Shown: one piece after another, positions 44,121 through 55,870 of the stretch
Position numbering within the stretch: position 1 is the stretch's first letter
Layout of the letters: every line of letters begins with the position of its first letter
Assembly: GCA_033032175.1 (NCBI GenBank)
Contig: CM065310.1
Location: 8,184,001-8,248,000, forward strand
Direction of reading: 5' to 3'
DNA from: Saturnia japonica
Lineage: Eukaryota; Arthropoda; Insecta; Lepidoptera; Saturniidae
Length of the DNA: 64,000 nucleotides
Position numbers and translations under genes: made by a program
Notes under the pieces: model-generated
The model's input: only the letters and a program-made list of their open reading frames with translations
The model's database searches: none
What the model was told of the DNA's origin: nothing

Positions 44121-46405
44121 ACAGAAGCGTGCGTTTATAGCGGGTTTTACTCCTCGTGTATGGTGTTCGCAATCCAGTCAGATACAATTATCGATGACGA
44201 TAATGACGATTTTGTCGAAGCTGTTAATAATACGGCAAATCTAAAAGAAGGGCTAAATCGTGATGTTTAGCTACCGGTTCACACCAACAGTTCTTCGACG
44301 ACAAATTTTTAACATTGAATTATATGCGTAGTACAAAAAGACTTACGGTTGACATTGTGGCACTTAAAAAGACAAGTGCCTATAATAAAAATGACCTATA
44401 TATAATAGAGCTGAAGCTTATGTGGTATTTAAACACAAGTCGCTTTATTATTTTAAGAACCTACTTTGTTAAATAAACTTTTTGCTGTTGATATTAATTA
44501 CCCTATAACAAGTACCTACCTATATAGATACCAATTTATGTCTATAAAATTTTGCGTGTAATATAAACATATAGTGCTAAAATATTACCTATTGTTTTTT
44601 TTTTTAAGTACAATGTGCACCAAGAGTCTGCAGCGTGCGCAGTTAAAATAAAGAAAAAAAGTTGCGAGCCGCAGGCGTTTTTTTGGAGGTTACTAAATCA
44701 ATTTTCTTAAAAGGTCTCCCGGTATGGAAATTTTATTAGAAGTGAAATTTATAAAAGCATTAACAAAAAGCGTTACGTTTTTCCGCACAACGCACGTACC
44801 TTGTGCAATTGTGCACCTTTCACTTCGAAAACATGCATCTGTTACATACATATTCAAAGACAATCGTACTTAGGAGTAAACTCTAGTTGTCTTTCGGAGC
44901 TGACACACACACACACTTTTTTCAGTAGTGCGTCGAAGTGACCGCACTGTGCCTCATGGTAAAAACAGTACAATTCAAAAAGGACGACCGCCGAATGATT
45001 AGTAATCCAACCAGCTTGCAAGCATATCATACTGGATACTGGTTGGTCCCGAAACGCGACAAAACAAAAGAGTCACAGAGACGGGCTTATTACTATATGC
45101 ATGGTGGTCGCAACTCGACATAAGTTGGTTACAGGTTTCTACCATTCCACTTGAATATAGGCAATAGGGCAAAGCGTGTCACTATACGCGAAAGGACGCG
45201 ATTCAGTCGGACACAATTATTATTGTCGTGTCCTACATAATTATAAATAATATACAATTATAATTATCGATACTATTTACATACCTATATACATTACTGT
45301 TTGGAACAATAGAAGATAGCTTATTACAAAACGAAAATGATGAATGAACTTGCACATATTGAGCACTGATAGAATTAATAAATTATAAAAATCAAAACAA
45401 TTAAATAATGAATTGATGTAAAATCAAAACAATTTAGTGAGTGATTTAGAACGGTTCTGAATCCGAAAGATCAATGAAACTTTATGTCGCTACATACTCA
45501 TTAGTAATGTTTATTTATAATCACTACGAATTGATCTGAAACTTAATCTAGCTATCATTTCACAATCAGATAAGGATTGATAATGGATATTAATTTATAA
45601 TTATCGTATTCAATTTAGCGTCACTGGTCGCCGCGCTGTTAACATATCACTACAAAAGGTATTAAAAATTCTCAAAATCGCGAACGTTTTAAGCACAGTC
45701 GTGAATAAATAACATTATTGAAGATAAACTTTTTTTGGCGCGTTACTAGAGGATAAAATTTACAGTTGCGCACACAATAAGTATGTGACGGAAGTGCGTC
45801 ATGAAATACACGATGAAGTTAGCCAACAATGATAATTAATATGAATTCATTTTACTGACCCTTTTCTTTAATTTGTATAATGTAAAAATCTGTAGAGTAA
45901 ATTTACATTATTGTCATTGATAGCTAATTTCATCATGTTGTTGCCTCGCAAGATAAAATTTGTAAAACATCAAAGAAGTTTGTTATACTTCTTAAGTGTG
46001 TATCATCATGCATTTATGTGGATACCTACCCACTAAGAAAGTACTAAAAGTAAACAAAATACAAAAGTTATTTATTTTTGGTGATACCGTTTGAGCGTCT
46101 AACAAGATATTAGATGATGCTATAACTGAAAATGAAACATGCACATGAACAGAAAATGAAAAATCAGTTATTCAAGTAATCGTCACGTTTTACTTCCTTG
46201 AAAAAATGACTACTACTATTATACCTAATAAATTACGACGTAATATTTGTGGCATTTTGCGTGATATAATTTTGGATATTGCCGTGCATATTATATTATG
46301 TGAAGTGAATTGTAAATATAAACTGTAAACATGAATTTTGCGTTATCACAACTCCCTAGATAGTTCAAACAAGGAAGCTATCATCTCGTTTAAACTCGCT
46401 TTGAA
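44121..46405. other. Intergenic DNA with fragments of dispersed repeats
   Basis: 44935-45130 carries the same dispersed repeat as 43080-43330 ('gtgcgtcgaagtgaccgcac' onward). A short (ac)n run lies near 44905. No gene was recognised. A minus-strand candidate of three codons ending in gtaagt near 44350 is too short to trust. Confidence 0.4.
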
Positions 46406-46590
46406 AATTAGAACAGGCGTTGAGGGCTTAAACGACAGTAACACTGGAATAATAAATAAAAAAACAGAGGACATGGCTTCGGCCTCTATAAATGACACCT
46501 GAGCATTTATTATAAAAACAACATCTGACTTGGCTGCATGCTCTTAAATACCTTTGGCTTTTCCTTTCACAAAGAAAAAGAACAAAAAGT
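46406..46590 (+). repeat. Repeat flanking Prp18, left arm
   Basis: The blocks 'aaacagaggacatggcttcg' and 'aaatacctttggcttttcct' followed by 'ttcacaaagaaa' recur inverted at 55618-55870 on the far side of Prp18. Confidence 0.6.
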
Positions 46591-46596
46591 CTGTGG

Positions 46597-47244
46597 CAGT
46601 GTTGTCATATCTACCAACATTTTGGTAGATCTGCCTATTTTGCGTTCAATCTACCTATCTAACACTATCGCCCATAAATCTACCTATTTTAAGAATATTG
46701 AGAGAAAATATTAAAAGTTTTTTTACTAACATTTAAATTGAGCCATACGAGTACAGTATAATGGAACAGAGGTTCTGCTTCCAGGCTGGTTTTGAGAAAT
46801 TACCAATTTTATCTTTTTTAATTTAGAATCACCTACTTTTCTTTATGATTTAATTAATACTTTCTTGGACTATGCTCAGAAATCATTACCAAATTAGACC
46901 AAAAGTGAAGAAACATGACATTCCCATAACAGAAATAAAATTAAATGTGGATTCTACACCTGAAGAGTTCTGAAAGCATGTTTCATCTGACTAGTACCCA
47001 ATGTTTCCCTGCTACGCAAATTTGTGAGAAAATGACTTGCATTTTAACATAGCAGTTCCAACTATGAGCTTTAAGAGACTGTTGCTCTAGAGCACTTCTT
47101 AATCTTCGAAATCTACTCAAATAGACTGCTAAGGTAAGTAGGTAGATCTACCGAATTATCATTTTACAGTCTACCAATTTCTACCGATTTTTGGAACTTC
47201 ATAACTTATCTACCAGTTTTCTGAAATTTACTTTGGCAACACTG
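46597..47244. mobile_element. Non-autonomous hAT-like element just upstream of Prp18
   Basis: The ends are 'cagtgttg' and 'caacactg' (perfect 8 bp inverted repeats), with further related 'ctaccaa / tctaccag' motifs inside. Flanking 8-mers 'gtctgtgg' and 'gtaagtgg' agree at six of eight positions, compatible with an aged hAT target duplication. No transposase is readable. Its right end lies under 100 bases from the Prp18 start codon, so it contributes promoter or leader sequence. Confidence 0.65.
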
Positions 47245-47341
47245 GTAAGTGGTAAAAATACAGTAAAACAATTAAAAAATATGCTGAAAAGGTATAAATA
47301 AAAACACTTTTTATAATGTTTTGATATTATAAATGACGATA

Positions 47342-50300
47342 ATGGATATCTTAAAAGCAGAAATTGCTCGAAAACGGAAGCAATTAGAAGAGAAAAATGT
47401 TTTAGTAAGTTACTTCTGTTCATTATTCAACTTCAATTTTGTATTTCGTTTACCAAAACTATACACATTACTGTGCTTATAAAAAAAGTGAGAATCGTCT
47501 TGATTACTACATAAATATCAATCAAATTTTATAGATTCCTAACAATAACAAGAAATACTTTAAACGAGGCGACCTTTTGGCTAAAGAAAGAGAAGACTAT
47601 TTACAAAAATATGGACCTAACAAGAAAGGTCTGGAAGACGACATTGAAGAAAAGAGAGTTGAAAAAGGTATGATATTTTAATTAATTTTTTATTGTTATA
47701 GTAAATGTAACCAAGTCTCCAACTCACTTATTTCCCGTTTCATTCCAATGCGAAGAATCATCTAATAGTAAAATGTTAGTTTACTGAGTACAAGTGTAAA
47801 TATTATTGGCCTTATTAATTAACAAAGCTGACTCAACAAGTCTTATAAACTGACTGAATAGGAGTTCAAGGGTTAAAGCCACAATAATTAAATTTAATTA
47901 GTAAGTAAAGAAACATCTATACAATACAATTTTCTTAAATATATCTAGTCATTTTTAATTATTTAGTAAAATATACTTTGAAATTTGATGTTAGTTAAGT
48001 TTAATAAATAACGTTTATTGATACCTTAAGCTCTGAAACAAGAGAAGAATGAAAGTGAGCATACAGAAGCTGTAGCATTACCAAGAGCAGAGGTTATAAA
48101 AAGGCTGCGTGAGAGAAGTCACCCGATTCTGCTATATGGAGAAAATGAGCTGCAAGCATTTAGGAGACTAAGAAGAATAGAAATACAGGAACCAGAAGCT
48201 AACAGGGTATAAAAATTTTCATAACAAAATTAAATTACATTTTTAACAAATTCCAAACATAGCCAATTCTAAAATGTAATCTTTATTTTTCATAATTATC
48301 AACCAATTACATAATAACAAGCCTTTAAATGTCACACTATTAGAGGTATTTAGAGGTTAGAGGTATTTTCTTTTTCTATGTTCTGTAATATAATGATCAT
48401 CAGGTAAACATTGATATGAACCAATGTCTAGGTCTCTAGGTAATAAGAATCATTATAATGATATGCCTTAAAAATATTTTATTGATAATATATTTTACAG
48501 GGTTTCCGAAATGACTTCCAAGAGGCCATGGAAAAAGTTGATGAAGCTTATTTGAATGAAATTCTAGCACTGGGAACACAGGTATATTCTAGTCTTAATG
48601 TTTATTAATGCCTAAGATTTAAGTTATCTAATTTAATACCATCTATTTTTATTGTTATACTTTAGACAGTTCTGCCAAATAATATCAAGTTAGGATGTGT
48701 GTACTGTATATAAATGTATTTGTGAAAGTAAAATAAATTTAACCCAAATGTGACTTGGCATGTTTTTCTTATTAATTATATTTAGTGTTTTAGCCATAGC
48801 ATGCATAGAAATAGTTTTTCCCCTACTCCATGGATAAACAATTTCTCCAATTGTCTTTCTTCATAATTATTCACTATGAAAAACTACCATATGTCCTTCT
48901 CTAGGTCCTAGACTTCCTCTGTGGCAAATTTCATTATGATTTATTCAAAGGTTTAGTCATGAAAAGGTAACAAACAGATACTTTCTCATTTCTAATATTA
49001 TTGTGTATTTATTTTAATGTTGTTTAAAATATGTAATAATTATATTTTACAGAGTGAAAATGAAAATACATCACATGAAGATGCTTTTGATGATTCTGTA
49101 ACATATGAATTTATACAAGAAATGGCAAAAACTATGGGTCAAGGTGACAGGAATCATGATATGAATGTCATAATGACACTGTTGCAAGTAAGTTTTATTT
49201 CGTGAAGTTTATTACAATTTTTCAAATATTTAAAATTCAAATTGCTGTAAACAGTTATATTTATTTGTAAATAAATGTTGCTAGTTATAAAATCATCATT
49301 CATTAACATTATTATTATGATAATTATTTTGTAGTTTTTACTAAAACTCTGGGGTCAGCAACTGAATTCGGCTACTGCTGCTGAAAAAACATCCATTAAA
49401 CACAAAATGACGAGAGCTACATTTACTCAAACTCAGGTTTATCTCAAGCCATTGATGAGAAAGTTAAAGAAGAAGAACTTGCCTGAAGATATTTGTGACA
49501 GTCTCATGGAAATTACAAAACACTTGTTGGATAGAAACTATATAATGGTAAGAGTTTCGTTTTTACATGTTTAAATAGTTTTATGAGAATATCTTAAAAT
49601 ATCTACTTTATATAGATGCTATGTTATCATCTGATATGAAATGGTTAAGTAAACTTATTTATTTAAAGAATAGAGGTGATCTTTGCTTCTGTTTATGACA
49701 TAGGTAATATATTGTCTTTGCAAAACGCATGTTCATAGAATTTCTAACAAAGATATTTTTATATGTTCAAAATCTCAATGTTTGGCAATCAATATTGGTT
49801 ATGGTTTATATTAATTTACAATTAGAATCCATAGTCTAAAATAGTATATTTCTGATTGAGAATAGTCATATAAATGGTCTAATCCATAGAAATAATCTTT
49901 TATGTGCAGTGACTGAAAAGTATTTAGACATACATTTCATCATATTATATCAAAGTATAAACTATGCGGGTGTGAAGTATGGCGGGTACCTCACGCTTGT
50001 TTTGTGGACACAGTACACACGGCTTGCATTTACAGCTAAATGTGGGCTCTATTTTTTTTTCTGTATTTTGAAAGTGCAAATAATAAAGTATACAATTGTA
50101 GTTATGAAAATATGTAGGTGTATTGAAATAAATATTTTTTACGGTACACTATAGAAGGATGAAAGTTTATTGTCACAATTACATAAACATACAAACTACA
50201 CAAGAACATAGAAGGAGTGATTATACAATAGTTTAAATTATGGAAAAATTACTAAATAAGCACGGCGAGATATATGTGATAGCTCAACGTTAGAACCGGG

Positions 50301-53300
50301 TCGGTACTCACGTCTGCATATGCCCCGGCTGTTGCGACGCGCGTATGCGCGAGTGCAACACCGGTATAGTGTCGTCTCGCTCACACTCGCAGGGCTTGTC
50401 TTAGCAACAGCGGCGCGCCGGCCGCTGTTATTAAGTAAACGACTATATACAAAATAAATCTGTTTGTACATGTAACAATATTAATTTTGATAATTAAATT
50501 TATTTACAATATTACACACAAATAAGTGTATTGAGTCACTACATCACCCCCTTCCAGAGACCGTCAAGGGCGATAATAGTCGGGAAATTTAACGCGACGT
50601 CCTGACCGCGTCGTTTTAATGACGTCACAGTGGAACGTAAGTCCTGGTTATCCGCGTTAGGTGTGTAGTGGTGAGTGTTACTGTTGAGTGATGACTGTGG
50701 TGTGTCATGATGTATGTTTATGGTACGTGGTGAGTGTGATGTGTTAGGGTCACGCAGTATGAAGGCCGGCTTAATGCGGTCTATCGATACGGTAACCTGT
50801 TTACCATTTTCCACTATTTTGAAAACCTTGTCTCCCCTTTCTATGACCTTATGAGGACCAGAATATGCTGGTTTCAGACTACCACCAGCAGTGCAGTCCC
50901 TAAGGAACACATGAGTCGAAGTTGGTAAATCCTTGTACAGGAAGATCTTCTGACTGCTGTTGTGTCTGGCTGCTGGTGATGGTTGCAGTTTTCTGATGAT
51001 ACTCCGAAGTCTTGACAGGTAATCGGTGATGTCTAAAGTGTCATCAGTGTGAGGGTCAAAAAATTCGCCAGGGAGACGCATTGGTTGGCCATACACCAAC
51101 TCGGCTGCTGAAGCCTGAGCGTCCTCCTTGAAGGCGCTACGAACACCTAACATGACTAGTGGAAGAGAGTCCACCCAACTGTCATTGCCGTGGCAGGTGA
51201 TAGCAGCCTTGAGTTGCCGGAGGAATCTCTCCACCAGTCCGTTACAGGCTGGATGGTACGCAGTTGTTCTGCGATGTTGAAACCCGACTATGGTAGATAG
51301 GCATTTAAATAATGCGGATTCAAACTGCCTACCTCTATCGGTTACTATATCTGACGGGCAACCGAAACGAGCGATCCATCCATTCAGTAAGGCCCTCGCG
51401 ACCGTTTCTGCAGTTATGTCTGCTAAAGGTATTGCCTCAGGCCATCGCGTAAAGCGATCGACGGCTGTCAGACAATACCGGAAATCTTGGCACAAGGGTA
51501 AAGGGCCCACAAGGTCTATGTGAATAAACGCAAACCTTGAAGTGGGTAATTTGAATGCGTGTAATGGGGCGGAGACGTGCCTTGCGGTCTTTGAGCGCTG
51601 GCAAGCCAGACATGAACGAACCCACTCACGGCAGTCTTTTCTAACCCCAGGCCACACATATCGTTCAGCAACAAGCTTTGCGGACGCAATGGTACCTGGG
51701 TGACTCAAGGAGTGCAGGCTAAGGAAAATTGTCCTGCGCAACTCTTTGGGCACGAATGGTCTGGGCGTAGGAGTGCTGATGTCACAATAAATTTGAGTCT
51801 GTGACCCTGGCAGGGTTACCTTTTTTAATTGCAGTGAGGTATCCCCAATAAGGAGTTGTTTTAGCTCCTGGTCTTCCTGCTGAGCTGCAGCGATCTTTTC
51901 AGCGGGCACAGGTTGAGTAATCTCCTCAATGCGCGAAAGGGTATCCGCCACGACATTGTTCTTGCCAGAAATATGTCTGATGTCCGTCGTAAACTGGGCT
52001 ATAAGGTCCAGGTGACGGAATTGTCGTGGGGAGCAGTTTTCTTTACGAGAGTGGAAGGCGAAAGTGAGAGGCTTGTGGTCTGTATAAATCACAAAGTCGC
52101 GAGCCTCCACCATATGTCGAAAATATTTAATACTCTCGTAAATGGCGAGTAGTTCGCGGTCGTAAGGAGAATACTTAACCTGCGCCTCGTCCAGCTTTCG
52201 TGAGAAGAAAGCTAGAGGCTCCCATGTTCCTGCTTTTAGCTGCTGAAGGACTGCACCAATGGCTTTGTCAGAAGCATCCGTGACTAACGCCAACTTAGCG
52301 TTGCAGTCAGGATGAGCCAACAGTGCTGCTCGACAAAGGCTGTTCTTGCAGTTCTGAAATGCCTCGTACTCCTCGGGTGAAAATTTAACTGAGTGTGAAC
52401 CCTTAACGGAGCCTACGAGGAGAGCATTTAAAGGTGCCTGGTACGAAGCTGCGCCTGGAATGAAACGGCGATAAAAGTTTAAAATCCCAAGAAACCTGCG
52501 TAACTCTCTAACAGTCTTGGGTGCTGGGAAATTTTGAACTGCCTCGACCTTGGAAGGCAGTGGACTGGTACCTTTGGCTGATACATGACAGCCTAAGTAG
52601 TTGACCCCCGATACTCCGAAGACGCACTTAGAACTGTTGATGACCATACCGTATTCTCTGAGTCTGGTGAAAAGCTGACGCAGGTGGTGCTCGTGGGTCT
52701 TCTGGTCTTTTGAGAAGACCAAAAAATCGTCGCAGTATGCGTACGTGAAGTCGAGACCCCTGAGCATCTCATCCACAAAGCGCTGAAACGTCTGTCCGGC
52801 ATTTCGAAGTCCAAACGTCATGAATGGGAATTCGAAAAGAGCGAACGGCGTTGTGATTGCAGTCTTCGGGATATCTTCAGAATATACGGGAATTTGATTA
52901 AAAGCTTTTACCAGGTCAATCTGAGAGAATATGGCACAGCCAGACAGGCTATGGGCGAAGTCCTGGATGTGTCTGATGGGATATTGGTCAGGAATGGTTC
53001 GGGCGTTCAGCATTCTGTAGTCGCCACAGGGATGCCAACCGTCATCTTTCTTGGGTGCGAGGTGAAGAGGCGACGACCAAGGTGACTCAGACGGGCGACA
53101 GGTACCACTCTGTAACATGGAGTCGAATTCGGCCTTGGCTATTTTAAGTTTATCCGGGGCTAGTCTGCGCGGTGTGCCCGATACTGGTGGCCCTGGTGTA
53201 GTACGTATGTGATGTACTGTATTGTGTTTAATAGTGCGGTGTATTCCGTGTGGGCGGGTGATGTCGGGAAACTCCCGTAGTATGTGAGTGTATGCGGAAT

Positions 53301-55363
53301 CACCAAGACTCACCCTCACCGAAGAGACGCCATCAGAACGATGAACAGGCAACGCCACTCTCCACCCGGAGAACGTAGTATAGTTGTCGATGAGGCGTTT
53401 GCACCTGCAATCAACAATTAAATTATAAAATGCTAAAAAATCCACGCCTATTATCGCCCTCGTAACGTCGGCAATAATAAATCGCCAGGCGTAGTCACGG
53501 CGTAGCCCTAGGTTTAATGACACATCAATAAAACCGTAGGTTGATATTGATGTACCGTTAGCCGCACAAAGTTGGTAGTTGGTTTTCAACAGTCGCTTAT
53601 TTATTGCCGATCGGGGGTAGACACAGAGGTCGCTACCGGTGTCGACCAAAAACTGCACCCTCGACCTTCGATCGGTGACGAACAGGCGACCAGCACTCGG
53701 ACAATCACCAGTCGCCATCACTGATTGCCCCTCACATTTCCCGACTGAGGGTAGTCACAGGGTCTTATGCACTTCTTAGCCCGGTCGCCGAAATTCTGGT
53801 GGTACCAGCACTGGGGGAACCTCTTGTAGCTGGATTGGGATCTTTCTGAGGTAGACCGATGGCGCGTACGACTTCGTGACCTTTCCCTGGGGCGAGACAA
53901 TCGTTCCACCTTCTCTGCTAGCATCTCCACTTGCCTGGTTAGAGCAGCGATCTCTGAATACGCGCTGCTATTTTGGGTGCTTGGGGATGTCGATGTTGTG
54001 ATGGCAGATATAGATGCCATCTGGTTTCCGACGACGTCATGGATCCGGTCTGCCAGATCAGCCAGCTCAGCCAGGTCCTGCTTCGACTGCGAAGCTATTA
54101 TAGCCTGCGTACTTGCAGGTAGGCGGCTCGTCCATATAGTACGCAAGAACTCTTCTGGTACGCCTGGACCAGCGAGGTTGAGGAGGTGCCGATAAAACTG
54201 AGAAGGCTTCCGGTCTCCAAGCTCTTCGTGCATGAGAAGCTGCTTCACCTTCTTCTCCCGAGAAGCAGACAACCTCTTTACTACCTCAGTTTTGAGTTTC
54301 TCATATTTCTCGGTATCTGGAGGACTGCTGATAATATCTTCGACCTCTGCCGCGTATTGAGGATCCAAGTTGCCAATGACGTAGTAAAATTTTGTTTCAT
54401 CGGTCTTAATGTTCGCCAAGGCGAACTGTGCTACCATTTGTGCGAACCACAGCGCCGGTTTCTCGGGATAAAAAGGTGGGACGCGTACTCCAACGCGAAA
54501 TGTCTCCGCTGCTGAATCCCCAACATTCTGCAAGTTTAGCGCTCCCTCCTGGGTCATTCTCGTGTTCTTTTTTCGGGGTCACCAATGTAGTTATGAAAAT
54601 ATGTAGGTGTATTGAAATAAATATTTTTTACGGTACACTATAGAAGGATGAAAGTTTATTGTCACAATTACATAAACATACAAACTACACAAGAACATAG
54701 AAGGAGTGATTATACAATAGTTTAAATTATGGAAAAATTACTAAATAAGCACGGCGAGATATATGTGATAGCTCAACGTTAGAACCGGGTCGGTACTCAC
54801 GTCTGCATATGCCCCGGCTGTTGCGACGCGCGTATGGGTGAGCGCAACACCGGTATAGTGTCGTCTCGCTCACACTCGCAGGGCTCGTCTTAGCAACAAC
54901 GGCGCGCCGGCCGCTGTTGTTAAGTAAACGACTATATACAAAATATATCTGTTTGTACATGTAACAATATTAATTTTGATAATTAAATTTATTTACAATA
55001 TTACACACAAATAAGTGTATTGAGTCACTACACAATACATTTAGCAACATTGTAGAATAGGTAGAATGTAGGTAGCATAACAAAGTAATTAATTATATGT
55101 TATAATTTTTTTTTTTTCAGGCTAGTGATTCCTATCTTCAGATGGCAATCGGCAATGCTCCATGGCCTATTGGTGTTACTATGGTGGGTATCCACGCTCG
55201 AACTGGGAGAGAAAAGATATTCTCTAAAAATGTAGCTCATGTAATGAATGATGAAACTCAAAGAAAATATATTCAAGCTTTGAAAAGATTAATGACCAAA
55301 TGTCAGGAATATTTTCCTACAGATCCATCAAGATGTGTAGAGTACAGTACCACTAGAGAATAA
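47342..55363 (+). CDS. Prp18: Pre-mRNA splicing factor Prp18
   Basis: Second-step spliceosome factor acting with Slu7 on 3' splice-site choice in the nucleus. Seven exons, all GT-AG and in phase: 47342-47404, 47535-47667, 48031-48206, 48501-48581, 49053-49187, 49335-49547, 55121-55363. They total 348 codons including the stop, so 347 residues, close to the human protein's 342. The N-terminus [19 protein letters not shown] and KKYFKRGDL match the family. Exon 3 has the PRP4-like segment ([18 protein letters not shown]), and exons 5-7 the Prp18 helical domain with [19 protein letters not shown]-type text, and [20 protein letters not shown], the most conserved loop. The last intron (49548-55120) is 5.6 kb because of an antisense Gypsy insertion. 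AATAAA overlaps the stop codon at 55359-55364. Confidence 0.95.
50097..50543 (-). repeat. 3' LTR of the Gypsy element
   Basis: Identical in length to the other LTR. The Pol stop codon TAG is formed by the first bases of this LTR (TGTAG). It contains a GC-rich block near 50310-50425 where most differences from the other LTR fall. Confidence 0.93.
50539..53718 (-). CDS. Pol polyprotein of the Gypsy element, about 1,059 residues
   Basis: Single frame encoding, in order: aspartic protease ([12 protein letters not shown], near residue 27); reverse transcriptase ([28 protein letters not shown], and the active site [10 protein letters not shown] near residue 329); RNase H ([16 protein letters not shown] near 478, YTDHKPL); integrase zinc finger (H-H-C-C around 665-700, CLACQRSK); and integrase core ([26 protein letters not shown]) with 35 residues between the second Asp and the Glu. 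All catalytic residues are present. The start ATG overlaps the Gag stop. Its frame is -1 relative to Gag. Codon use is far more GC-rich than the host genes around it. Confidence 0.95.
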   Translation of the reverse strand: MATGDCPSAGRLFVTDRRSRVQFLVDTGSDLCVYPRSAINKRLLKTNYQLCAANGTSISTYGFIDVSLNLGLRRDYAWRFIIADVTRAIIGVDFLAFYNLIVDCRCKRLIDNYTTFSGWRVALPVHRSDGVSSVRVSLGDSAYTHILREFPDITRPHGIHRTIKHNTVHHIRTTPGPPVSGTPRRLAPDKLKIAKAEFDSMLQSGTCRPSESPWSSPLHLAPKKDDGWHPCGDYRMLNARTIPDQYPIRHIQDFAHSLSGCAIFSQIDLVKAFNQIPVYSEDIPKTAITTPFALFEFPFMTFGLRNAGQTFQRFVDEMLRGLDFTYAYCDDFLVFSKDQKTHEHHLRQLFTRLREYGMVINSSKCVFGVSGVNYLGCHVSAKGTSPLPSKVEAVQNFPAPKTVRELRRFLGILNFYRRFIPGAASYQAPLNALLVGSVKGSHSVKFSPEEYEAFQNCKNSLCRAALLAHPDCNAKLALVTDASDKAIGAVLQQLKAGTWEPLAFFSRKLDEAQVKYSPYDRELLAIYESIKYFRHMVEARDFVIYTDHKPLTFAFHSRKENCSPRQFRHLDLIAQFTTDIRHISGKNNVVADTLSRIEEITQPVPAEKIAAAQQEDQELKQLLIGDTSLQLKKVTLPGSQTQIYCDISTPTPRPFVPKELRRTIFLSLHSLSHPGTIASAKLVAERYVWPGVRKDCREWVRSCLACQRSKTARHVSAPLHAFKLPTSRFAFIHIDLVGPLPLCQDFRYCLTAVDRFTRWPEAIPLADITAETVARALLNGWIARFGCPSDIVTDRGRQFESALFKCLSTIVGFQHRRTTAYHPACNGLVERFLRQLKAAITCHGNDSWVDSLPLVMLGVRSAFKEDAQASAAELVYGQPMRLPGEFFDPHTDDTLDITDYLSRLRSIIRKLQPSPAARHNSSQKIFLYKDLPTSTHVFLRDCTAGGSLKPAYSGPHKVIERGDKVFKIVENGKQVTVSIDRIKPAFILRDPNTSHSPRTINIHHDTPQSSLNSNTHHYTPNADNQDLRSTVTSLKRRGQDVALNFPTIIALDGLWKGVM
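53718..54557 (-). CDS. Gag-like protein of the Gypsy element, 279 residues
   Basis: Structural protein forming the retrotransposon particle. It starts [13 protein letters not shown] and contains [19 protein letters not shown], typical of the capsid region of insect Gypsy Gags. After a Ser/Arg-rich linker it ends with a cysteine-histidine cluster CWYHQNFG...C...C, a variant of the usual CCHC knuckle. The stop codon TGA overlaps the next ATG (TGATGG), so Pol can be reached by stop-and-restart or by a -1 frame change. Confidence 0.9.
   Translation of the reverse strand: MTQEGALNLQNVGDSAAETFRVGVRVPPFYPEKPALWFAQMVAQFALANIKTDETKFYYVIGNLDPQYAAEVEDIISSPPDTEKYEKLKTEVVKRLSASREKKVKQLLMHEELGDRKPSQFYRHLLNLAGPGVPEEFLRTIWTSRLPASTQAIIASQSKQDLAELADLADRIHDVVGNQMASISAITTSTSPSTQNSSAYSEIAALTRQVEMLAEKVERLSRPRERSRSRTRHRSTSERSQSSYKRFPQCWYHQNFGDRAKKCIRPCDYPQSGNVRGNQ
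54586..55032 (-). repeat. 5' LTR of the Gypsy element
   Basis: It would act as the promoter for the minus-strand element transcript, which runs antisense to Prp18. The Gag start codon lies 28 bases beyond its end. Confidence 0.93.
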
Positions 55364-55617
55364 AACTGTATTATTAATCAAATAAGTGTTCATTTAAGTT
55401 TGGATTCCTGTCTTTTGAGGGGTTATTTTTACAAAAATTAACGAGCTGCATTACTCACTCCCGTTTTTGTCTATTGTACCTCTTGCCCGCCAACGTCTGT
55501 CGGAAACAGGACAGTCGCGTACGAACTTGTACGACTATAAATAATACACAGGTTAGCTTGAGGCAATTCTTATTTGTCTCTGGTTTAGGCTTTCTGAATC
55601 TCCCTTCTTTTTTGTAC

Positions 55618-55870
55618 AATTTTCGCTTTCTTCGTGAAAGATAAAGGCAAAGGTATTTAGTCAGATCTATTTATAATTAATGTTTAAACGTAATTTATTT
55701 AAAGGCCGAAGCCATGTTCTTATTATTTTCTTCTTGTTTATCTTTCAAGTGTCACTGTTTTTATGCTTTCGTAGTCTTTAGCAGAAGGCCGAAGTCATGT
55801 CCTCTGTTTTTTCTTTTTTTTGTTTTACCAGTGACAACGTTATTAAGGCGTCGTAGTCTTTTCTAATTTT
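55618..55870 (-). repeat. Repeat flanking Prp18, right arm, with internal duplication
   Basis: In reverse it matches 46406-46590: 'aaacagaggacatgacttcg' and 'aaatacctttgcctttatct'. It also contains a second version of the 'catggcttcggcctt' block near 55707, so the arm is partly duplicated inside. Confidence 0.6.

Larger units (their letters stand above)
50097..55032 (-). mobile_element. Gypsy-type LTR retrotransposon, nearly intact, in Prp18 intron 6
   Basis: 4,936 bp on the minus strand with two 447 bp LTRs (50097-50543 and 54586-55032) beginning TG and ending CA. About seven mismatches between LTRs were seen by eye. The flanking 4 bp duplication is CAAT (50093-50096 and 55033-55036). After the upstream LTR a primer-binding site starts TTGGTGACCCCGA. 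Before the downstream LTR is a purine tract, GGAAGGGGGTGA. Gag and Pol frames are uninterrupted. There is no env frame, so it is an ordinary intracellular retrotransposon rather than an errantivirus. Confidence 0.96.

Noticed and set aside
44340..44360. First exon of the serine protease (ATG TCA ACC before gtaagt, minus strand)
   Set aside because: It ends in phase 0, while the next known exon needs phase 1, and it has no signal peptide.
50238..50471. Open frame in the LTR, also at 54727-54960
   Set aside because: It is LTR sequence with regulatory rather than coding function and contains no known domain.
51290..54643. Several plus-strand frames across the Gypsy element
   Set aside because: All are antisense shadows of the Gag and Pol genes.
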